In this document: positions 28,208 through 38,354 of the stretch, one piece after another
How the letters are laid out: every line of letters begins with the position of its first letter
How positions within the stretch are numbered: the first letter of the stretch is position 1
DNA from: Chimonanthus salicifolius
Lineage: Eukaryota; Streptophyta; Magnoliopsida; Laurales; Calycanthaceae
DNA length: 64,000 nucleotides
Direction of reading: 5' to 3'
Assembly: GCA_013350335.1 (NCBI GenBank)
Contig: CM023533.1
Coordinates: 32,842,869 to 32,906,868, forward strand
Position numbers and translations under genes: made by a program
Notes under the pieces: generated by a model
Database searches by the model: none
What the model was told of the DNA's origin: nothing
What the model saw: only the letters and a program-made list of their open reading frames with translations

Positions 28208-31200
28208 CTCTTTTTGGGTTTTGTGTGTGTGCATGCGTGTGGCGGTAGTAGTGGTGGTGGTTTTGTATTTTGAATCAAATTACATTGCTCATTGCCATTA
28301 ATGCATGCATGGTTTAAAATACCAACCGATACATATAATACTGACCAATTCTTACCAGGAACTAGTGGATACCGATACTGATATTTGAAAAAATTCGAGT
28401 ATATCAAAATCTTGCTGCCTTCTTTACAACTTCTCTTTCGGCTGAGAGAGACCCACAACGGTTGTGACTCTCTTTTACCTACATTTTATATGGTTTTCTC
28501 CTAGGGTTTCCTTTCCCTTTCATGTCACCACGTAATCTTCATGACTGAATAGATTAGAAAGGAAAAAACAAGATCTGAAGAGGATTTTGAAGATTGAAAT
28601 ACTCATAGATTGTCAGGCTTTGAAAGTTGATATTTTGTGTTGAGTTTCTTTTTCCTTTAAAATGGTATCATTTGCTCAATAGAGAAACAAGATAAAATGA
28701 TATAAAATCATAATTTGCATGTAGATCTAATCACCAACATTTTTTAGTTAAATCTGTGTTATTTTGAAGAAACTTTTTGTCTTTCTTTTCTTGTTTTTGT
28801 ATGGGTCTATACCTTTTAGACCTTTTCTCTTGTACTAGAATGTTTTCTTCATTAATATATGTGACACCCAGTCCCACATTGCCCAGGAAGGAGATGTGGG
28901 AAGGGTTTGTTTGAGGGGAGAGTCCCCTCTCACCCTTTTGGGCCTGGTCAGGTCGGCCAAGGTCCAGAGCAAATCCGTACGTGTCCGTGGGGCCCAAAGC
29001 AAACAATATCGTGTTGGGGAGTCGGGTTGTCACAAATGGTATTAAAGAACAATTCAATTCTCTGCCTGTGTGGGCACTCTGTCTGTCTGATGTGACAGAG
29101 CCGAGGACTGCTCTAATCTTAAGGGGGGTGGATTGTGATGCCTAGTCCCACATCGCCCAAGAAGGGGATGTGGGAAGGGTTTATTTGAGGGGAGAGCCCC
29201 CTCTCTCACATAAGGCCTTTTGGGCCTAGTTAGTTGGGCCAGGGTCTAGAGCAAATCTGTGCGGGTCCGTGGGGCCAAATCGGACAATATCGTGTAGGGG
29301 AGTTGGGTCGTCACAATATATCTCGTTGTTACTGTTGAATAATAGAGAGTTTGAATGGGAATGAGTTTCCTAATTCAATTAGGATTATTCTCTGTTCTTT
29401 TATAAATACACACATGTTGTAATCACTTGATACAACAAAATAATCTCTCTTTCCCGTGGGTTTTTCCCTTTTGGGTTTTCCACGTAAAACTCGTGTTATG
29501 GATTGTGTGTTTATGGATTGATGTTCCATACGATATGAGTTTCTACATGGTATCAGCCTAATCATTGATCCTGCCTCGGGATTCCTCTCTACACCAAGCA
29601 AATGCAGATTCCTCCTGTTTTGCCTTTGCCAGATCTCGCACTGCTCTACCGATCTGACTCCGACGAGTGTTGTCTGAACTGCTTTTATCCGATCTCCGTT
29701 GCCCAGGAGAGATCCTTCTTGTTTTTACTCTTCTGATCTGAGAAGCCCTTCCACTATTTCACAGATCTGAATGGATTTGGTACAGCCGCTTGTGCAGATC
29801 GTTGCTACAACTGTGATCTCTGTTTGGGAACGGCGAGCAAATCTGCAACCAGTTCACAGATCTGCAGTGGTGCTTGCGAGCATCGCCTGTTCTACCTCCC
29901 TGCTGAGGCGAGAATCCTGGTCCTGTTGTTGGTGTTTGTTGCTGATCAATAGATCCGCTGCTGCTCTGATCCACTGCTGCTCTGATTGTCTTGATGTTTA
30001 GTGCTGGTCAAGAGGCCCTTCTGTTTGCCATTTGCCAGATCCGGTCCCAACGCTGCTGCCCACCAAATCTAAGCCCAATCTGAGATTGCAGGCCATCATC
30101 TGCAACAACTAGATCTCATCAGCGCCGTTCTAACACCCAAGTTTTTTTCAGATTTCAGATTTTTTTTCTTTTTCTTCTTCATATTTTATGTTTTCTCCTT
30201 TTTTTATTCCTCATCTTCTTATTGTTTTTAAGATCATTTTCACCTTTTTTATGTAGGTTTTTCATTCCTTTTTTATATCTTAATTTTCAAAATATATAAT
30301 TATATTAAAATAATAGACAAGAACCTGTAGCACAACTAGTCAAGACTCATTTTTACAACCTAGAGGTTGTGGGTTCAAGTCCCATGGGCATTAGATAATT
30401 GCCAAATCCAAATTAAAGGCCAACCCTGGATTGATGGGATAAATGGTGTAGATGATGTTGATGATGAATTATATTAAAATAATATTATTTTGATCAATAG
30501 ACCAATTCTTGACTTTTTTTACTTGGTCAAAACTTATACAAGTCTTTAAGTTAACTATACTCAGTAAAAAAAACTGAGTCAAGTAGAGTTTTAAGTTTTT
30601 GAACATTGGTTTGCAGTCAAGGTACCTTGGGAGTTGAATCACCTTGACAACTTTGTCAATGAGTTATGGGATTTGAGGAAGAATGAAGTCTATTAAGGGA
30701 TGTGTGAGGGGGACTTACCCATTTTTGGGGAATGGGTCTCCAAGGCCTCTGTTTTATGCTTTCGAGAGGGCTGAGAGTTGGGATGACAAGATCCTTCCTC
30801 ATCATTGTTTTGACGATGTTGCAGAAGGTTTGAATAAGATTATACTATAGTTCAAAGAAGTCAGTTGTTTTGATGTTGAAAACGAAGGGGACTATTTCTA
30901 AATGACAGTTTTGCAGATCATATGTTACTTTTCTGCAATGCATTGAGTGATTTGGTTTGAAGGTGAAGTAAGGAAAAAAAATGTTTTGTTGGGCGTAAGC
31001 ATACAAGACAAGTGCTTGGCACAATTGGAAAGCTCATCGGTTATAAGGTTGGAGAACTTTCTATAATGTACTTGGTTTATTACTGGAGACTGCCCCTAGG
31101 GCAATCTCTCTTGGGTATCTAGTGGTGGAAGATTTGGAAGGAAATTGGCAGTCTGAAAGTGGAATTGTTTATCCCTAGAGAGAAGAATTGCCCTGATCAA

Positions 31201-34200
31201 AGCCACTTCACTAATCTCCAGGTTCAATATTGTCTTTATGTTAGATGCCGACATTCATCACAAATAAGTTGGAGAAGATTGGAAGGGACTTCTTGTGGTT
31301 CATAAGTTGGGACCAAGTAACAAAGCCGAAAAAGGGGGGAGGATTGGAATCATTTAGAAGGAATGAACATAATAACGCTCTTTTATGCAAGTGACCATAG
31401 AGAATCCAGAAGGAAGTTAATGCTTTGTGGAGATGGGTATGAATCAAGTGTGGGCTGGGGAATGGGATTAGGAATTACTCAAGAAGTAGTGTTCAAGGAA
31501 TAGGTTGGTGTGAGGCGCTGGTGGGTGTTAGTATCCTTTGAGAGGGCCATTACACCAAGGTTGTAATTCATAAGGAGGTGAAATTGAGTGGTTGCCACGA
31601 GTTGATGGGGGTGAAGTGGTGTGGAGTGTAAAGTTTCAGTGGGCTTTATTGGAGGAAGAAATGGAATATGCCATACTTATTAGATCTCCTTAACCAATTT
31701 TTATTAGATCTTCGTAACCAATTTTTATTAGATCTCCTTAACCATTTTTTTATTTCTAGGGATGAAGAGGATGCTTGGGAGTGGACTTGTGAAACATTGA
31801 GGAGACTGTTTAATTTAAATCTTTCTTGGAGGCTCTCAATCCACCCTTGAGGATATAAGCTGCAAGTTCCTTGAGTTGGAAAGGGTTAACTTCCCCAAGA
31901 GTTAGAAACCTTTTGCTGGACTGTTGTTTCAAGGAAAGTGCTTGCTAGATGTAACATTTACACAGTGAAGAATCATTTCTGTGGATGCTGACGTATCATG
32001 TGAGTTATACAAAGTGGAGGTGGATTCAACTGACCATATTTTCATTTCTTGTGCTTTTTCTTTAAGCATATAGAATAGTTTCATGGATGCTTGTGGATGT
32101 TCTTGGATTATGGATCAGTTGTTGGACAATGGAGTGAGAAGGATGTCCTTTCAAGGGGAGGGGGAGATTGATGTGAACAGTAGTGCCATGGTGTGGAAAG
32201 CACGTGACATGAGAATCTCTAAAGGGAGGAAAAATCAGCATATGAGGTGTTTGAGCTTGCAAAATCATGGTTTATGAAATGGATTATGGTCAAGAAAGAA
32301 TCTTGTATCTGTCCACTTTGGAGAGTGACTGAAAGGCTTTTACAGATGGAGTGGCTAGAGGAAAGAAATATAAGGTGTCATGAAAGAGGCAACCCATGGG
32401 TTGTTCAAGTTTAATGGAAATGGGCCAACAATGGTCAAACCTGGACCAGCAGGGGTGGGAAGTATCTTACATGACAGCTAGGGAAGTATGTTCTTCACAG
32501 CACGATTGACGCCCAAGGATTTGAATGCACACAGGCTGGTCATGGAAGGTGACTGAAAGCATCTGGAAAAACAAAGCTTTACGGAGGTTCACATTGTTGG
32601 CAAGAGAGATCAAGTCTATAGCAAGTATGATGATCCATCGTCCACCAACATACAAGGAGGTTAGGCCAACGCCCTCGTACTCGGGTAGAGGTGGGGGTCT
32701 TGGGGTTCTTTGTTATAAAAAAAGTGAGGAGGTTAGCAAATGGTATCGCATATTTTCTTGCCAAAAGTGGGAAGCTGTTCTAGAGGATGGTTGGAAGGGT
32801 TTTGCTTGATTAGTGGGTTATATTTAGAACCTGATGTCAGAGTTGTGAGTGTAAAGTTTGTAAGCGAGGAATGATTCTGAAACAGTATAGCTCCTATGCT
32901 GTGCTGCTCATTTGTATCTAGAATATTTTTAAACAAATATATATTATATAAGATTGTTCTTCGCATGGTGGTCGGGTGCATGGCTTAGATGCATTAAGGT
33001 GTAAACTTAGTCTCTAGACCCATTTTGTGCCTCCCTAGCTCTATCGCAGGCTCACCTTCATTAGCACTGGTTTAGAAAAGTTTTCGAAACTGATCCTTTT
33101 TTTAGTTTACTGTAATAGTGATTAAATATCTTAGTTAAATTGAATTGTTAGCTTTGACTACTCATCAACTATTATTAATATATAGTGTAATTGTGTATAT
33201 ATAAGTGTTTATTTGGTATGGAAGGCCCATGGTCCATGCATTTTAGAGGTTTGGATGAATAACATTGTATTTTGTTAATATTGGTTTGTTACTATACAAA
33301 TGTATTCTTTTTTTTTTTTTTGAGCGGTAATAGAGCAATTTCATTAAAAATAGCAAAGATACAAAGAGGAGAAAGAAAAAGAAACAGAAATGCCTAAGAG
33401 AGTTAGACCCAAAAGAAAAACAAACAATCCAACAAAGAAAAAGAAACAAATACACTAATACAAATATATTCTAAATTATCTAAATTAGTTTGCTGAGCAA
33501 AATTAGGCTCACACCCCACAAGACCCCCTTGCACCTTGACTGCTCTTGAACTTTTGACTATTGCGGTTATCTTGTTACTATGTTGAACTAGAATTTTTCA
33601 TATATCTGATACTTTGATTTTTAAAGAGGATTCTTCATGTTTTAGAATTCGTTATACAGATCATTTCCTTTCTTTCGTGTTCTTATTTGTGTGAATACTA
33701 ATTTGTAGTTAGATGTTCAGGCAAATTGTCTGAAGATGGTTGAACATTTTATAGCTTGATTAAAACAGGTAAATAAAAAGCACAACCTGAAAGCATCTGT
33801 CCAAGAGCTCGCATCTAATGCAGCTGCTCGGGCCAGCGCTTCTGCTGCAAAGAATGTTACCACCCCAAAATCAGCATATCAATTTGAGGTTTCTTGGAGA
33901 GCACTTGCAGATGACCGTTTGCTTCAGGCTTGTTTGTTGAAGGTTTGCCTCTACTGTTTTCTGGTTTTTTTGTTCTAAACAATAGCATTCTTTCAGATAT
34001 TTTGTTGTTTTGCACTGAAATTGATCTTTTAACATTTTTTCTCTTAGACAATACCACCAACTACGTTACCTGCAGTTATTTAAGAATGCTCTATCTGCCC
34101 CTATACTGGTCGACATCATCAAGTGTGTAGCCACCTTTTTCATGTAAGTAGCATTCTTTCTGCCCATATATTACTTTATAGCTATATGTAACTCGGACGT

Positions 34201-37200
34201 AGACAGATAGACATCTTTTAATCACATCAATGGATACATGGTATCAAACTTGATGGCTTCAAAAAGCCCATATTGCTCACGCTTCTCTATGAATAATTGA
34301 AATATACAAGCAAACTGTTTCTTGACAGTAGATATTTATTATTTCAAGGTTCTAATTTGACCTTGTCTGAGTCATCTTAGACCCAGGTAATGACATACAC
34401 TTAGTTGGCTTTGGAATCGGTTAGGACTTTGTTATGCAGTCTAGGATCTCTATCATGACTACAACTCAAAGATCTAAGGTTTCCACACCAAAATCCTCCT
34501 CCTAAACAAGAAAACCAGCTGCAGATAATGAAGAAAACAGATGAACAAGCAATGGAATGGAGGTGAGTATTTCTACCGGAGAGGATCTTATCTAGGGATT
34601 TGAGAAGTAGTCCAATTATTAGCCATACAATCTTCTCTTTGGTGCCTTAGCAAGAACTCTCAAAATCCAGAATCTCTTAATCGTACTTGCGACCAAAAAG
34701 AAATTGGGTCTCCCCTCATTGGTTTATAATGTCCAAACTTGTGCAAAACAAATCCATGCATCCTACATGGACCATTAAATCCAATAAAATAAGAAAAAAT
34801 TTCCTAATGCAAGTACTAATAAAGGAAAACAAATCAGTAGGTTATTTGAGTTCTAATGATATTGGTTTCTTAATCAAAAATTACCTTCTTAGCTTAGATG
34901 TCCAAAGCTTCAATGCTGCATGGATCCCCCTTTAGGGTCTGCTAGTGGTCCTTGGGCCTAAATCTTCTTCTATTAGGTTGACATGGGTCCAAGCTCTCTG
35001 GATACACCAGGCATTCTAATCAATTGGATCCATTTGTTGATCACTGTTGAATGCAGAATTCTCCCTGAGCTAAAGAGAACTCGACCTCGAGTTGTTGGTG
35101 AGCTAAGTTGCATAAGTATGGGTACGAGTGTCGGTGTCCGACATGGGTAGGAGGTGTTGGACACAGACCTGCCGATCCCAAAAAAACAGGACACGGAGAC
35201 GTGACACCATATTTAAACAAAATTAAGCTTATTTTAAATAAAAATAAATTGTGAAAATAACACCAATAGAAAATAATATACCAGTTTTACATCTTGGTGT
35301 CAAAGGTTTTAAGAGAGGAAATGTGTTGTAATATTTTAGTTATCTTAGAAAACAATATTAAAAAACACTAAAATAGTCCAAGTATGAGAGTGTACAAGTG
35401 TCTGATACATGTGCAAGTGTCCACATGGGTGCATCACACGTTTTGTAGTGTCTATGCAACATAGTCGGCAAGCCACATCATTGTGGTTTCTCGTCTTTGC
35501 AGTGCTTGTCCATGACTTCGAGGTCCATAGTGTCAGCCAATGTTGGCTTGACTTTGATTGTTGTTACATAGAATTCTTGTACGAAAATGTTCCATGTACT
35601 TGTGTACTTGGACTTACTGTCAAGGAATTTTTTTTTATTATTGTTAACATTGTATGTTACATTGTGTAGTAAGATTCCACAACTATCAACCACATCTTTT
35701 TCCAATTCTAGTTCGAGCTCAGTAGAGTTGAAAGAAAGCCCCCTTACTCCAAAGAAGTAACCACATTTGACGATCAGTGTCATAGGATGCACTCAAGCCA
35801 TCCAAAAATCCATCAAAACTCTCACTAGGATAATCGAACTCCTCATCATGACACTTCTTTATTGAGAACAAATTTTCATATTTAATACCATCTCCTTTCA
35901 TATTTGATTGTTGTTACATAGAATTTTGTAAGAAAATGTTCCATGTACTTGTGTACTTGGACTTACTGTCAAGGATTTTTTTTTTTTATTGTTAACATAG
36001 TATGTTACATTGTGTAGTAAGATTCCACAATATCAACCACATCTTTTTCCAATTCTAGTTCGAGCTCAGTAGAATTGAAAGAAAGTCCCCTCTACTCCAA
36101 AGAAGTAACCACATTTGCCGATCAGTGTCATAGGATGCACTCAAGCCATCCAAAAATACATCAAAACTCTCACTAGGATAGTTGAACTCCTCATCATGAC
36201 ACTTCTTTATTGAGAACAAATTTTCATATTTAATACCATCTCCTTTCAATGGACCTAAAATAATTTTCTTCCATCCTTCTAGGAGATAAAGATACTTTTA
36301 TGCACATTGTAGATCATCCGTCAATTAAAAAGTCACACCTTCCTAACAGTAGATTACAGACATCAATTATTACAACATGACACCATACATCATCACAGTA
36401 CATGCCAATGGAAAATGAACTTGTCCTTAACTTTTTCCTTGTTCCGTTTTTTACAGCATAGCAAGTTGTAAGTACTCTTCCTAATTTTTTTCTATTTCAA
36501 GTTTTCCTTGGCTTTATGAGAAATGATGATCTCACAACCTCCCCAGTTCATAGTTTAGTGCCACACCTTATCATCAATGGTGTGTTCAAATAGAATAAAT
36601 TCCTCGTCCTCCAATCCTTGTTATATTCTTCTTTGTGACCTAATAGGAGTTTTCTAATGATTGACTGGCCATTATTCCCATTGGTAATGGATTTCTCACT
36701 GAAGTCCACATTTGTATCATGTTGTAGCCTGTCCCTATCATCACTAGATTCACCATTTTTTTCCTTTGAGTTTCCACCACATGGAAATTACTTTTACGAC
36801 ATTCAAAAATGATATGGCCAGTTTCATTGCATTTGAAACATCCAGTGTCATTTTTTTTTTCTTTGCTTTTTCATCTCTTTCCGAATTTCCCCTAAAGTTA
36901 CATCACTATAAGAAATTGTTGAGTTGACCATAGACTTCTCTTTAGATTCTTCTCATTTTTCTTCCTCAGCTTGATGTTCATCAATTTCAAGGGCCCATTA
37001 TTTATAAGCCTCATAGAAATCAGTAGGTTATTTGGGTCCTTATGGTATGGGATTCTTAGGCAAAGATTCTATTCCTAGCTTAGACATCCAAACCTTGTAT
37101 GCTTCATGGGCCTCCTTTTGGACCTACTAATACGCTGTTGGCATAGATATTCTTCTAGGTTGACATGGATCTAAAATCTTTAGATACACAAGTGCAATCT

Positions 37201-38302
37201 CATCAATTGGGTACATGTATTGATCACCATTGGTTGCATCTCTTTGCCATTTTCATCAGTTTTCAGTGATTTTCAAGTTAGTTCCTATTCAACTTGGTAA
37301 GGTGACTTAGGCTCTCAGTCCTTCCTAAGCTGGAGATTATATCTGATTTTTTAGACATTGAATTATTTATGTTTAAGATATCTAAAAAAATGAAAAGTAA
37401 ATAGTAAATCTAAAGTTGGCATTGTTTTAGTGCTACATTTTGTAGCATCACTGAGTAGGATTTATTGTTTGATTATGCATGTTCCTTTTTACTTGTATGT
37501 TTGGTATCTTTTAGTATCCGATTATGTGATTGTTTTTCTATTTTGTGCTTGTTTATATTCTATTTTGCAGGGAAGAGACAGAGTTGGCTGTCGCTATTTT
37601 ATATAATTTAGCTCAGGTTGCACGATTTGATATGATCATCATGTGTCTCTCTTCTGTAGACAAAGCTGGTATGGTCCATTTCTATTTCTTCACCCAAATG
37701 TATAGCTTTTTGCTAAGCATGTTGAAATCCTGCACATTTTCATTGTGCTGTTTAAAAACTATTATTAGTTATTCCATATGTTAAAAACTATCAACAGGAT
37801 TTAGCTTTTTGTGCTGTCTATATCAAATGATTTTGCACCCTATTCAATGCTTTATTGCCGTAGTCAGTAGACAAGACCACCTATGTGTGGCGTATTTTCT
37901 TCTACACGCTTTACCAGCATCAACATGAACCAGTTGAATATTATTTATAGGGATGTGAATTTGGCTTATCTGACCAAAAGCCTGGTGGGTTTGGCCTGAA
38001 AGAAATAGTGATTGAGGATTAATAATAAGCCCAATGCCCAATTGACATTTGGGTTCGAGCTCGACCTTTTACATAGCCAAGCATAAAAACCGAAAGCCTG
38101 CTAGGTATGGGTTATGAAAGGCACGTACTTGCAAAAAATTCTCTATGCAAAACCATTTATTATTGTTAACTAAACCTCTCTTATATACCTCCACTCACCC
38201 TCAGGCCCTAGTCTTTCGCTTACACCTACCCCCCTCTTTGTTGAAAACAAGAGCTCACTTCCTCTTTCCTCTCCACTATTTTTTTGCACACACAACAAGA
38301 AA

Positions 38303-38354
<52 letters not shown>

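Larger units (their letters stand above)
34835..37330 (-). mobile_element. Degraded gag-like retroelement region (RPAP3 intron 10)
   Basis: On the minus strand near 36810-36860 the frame reads CFKCNETGHIIFECRK, a C-x2-C-x4-H-x4-C zinc knuckle as in retroelement nucleocapsids. Nearby minus-strand fragments (EAYKVWMSK, WALEIDEHQAEE) are compatible with gag. Stops interrupt every frame and no LTR, protease or polymerase was seen, so the superfamily is uncertain. The MITE at 35103 and the 350-bp duplication lie inside it. Confidence 0.5.

Noticed and set aside
28310..28400. Possible sixth ATATCGG-type MITE
   Set aside because: Only a few CCGATAC/GATACTGATA motifs; no ends or target duplication.
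28144..28458. Frame with an Arg-Glu repeat
   Set aside because: Product of the (TC)n microsatellite read on the minus strand.
36810..36860. Possible integrated plant pararetrovirus because of the zinc knuckle
   Set aside because: Only the nucleocapsid-like motif is present; no movement protein, coat or polymerase segment was seen, so a degraded retrotransposon is the simpler reading.
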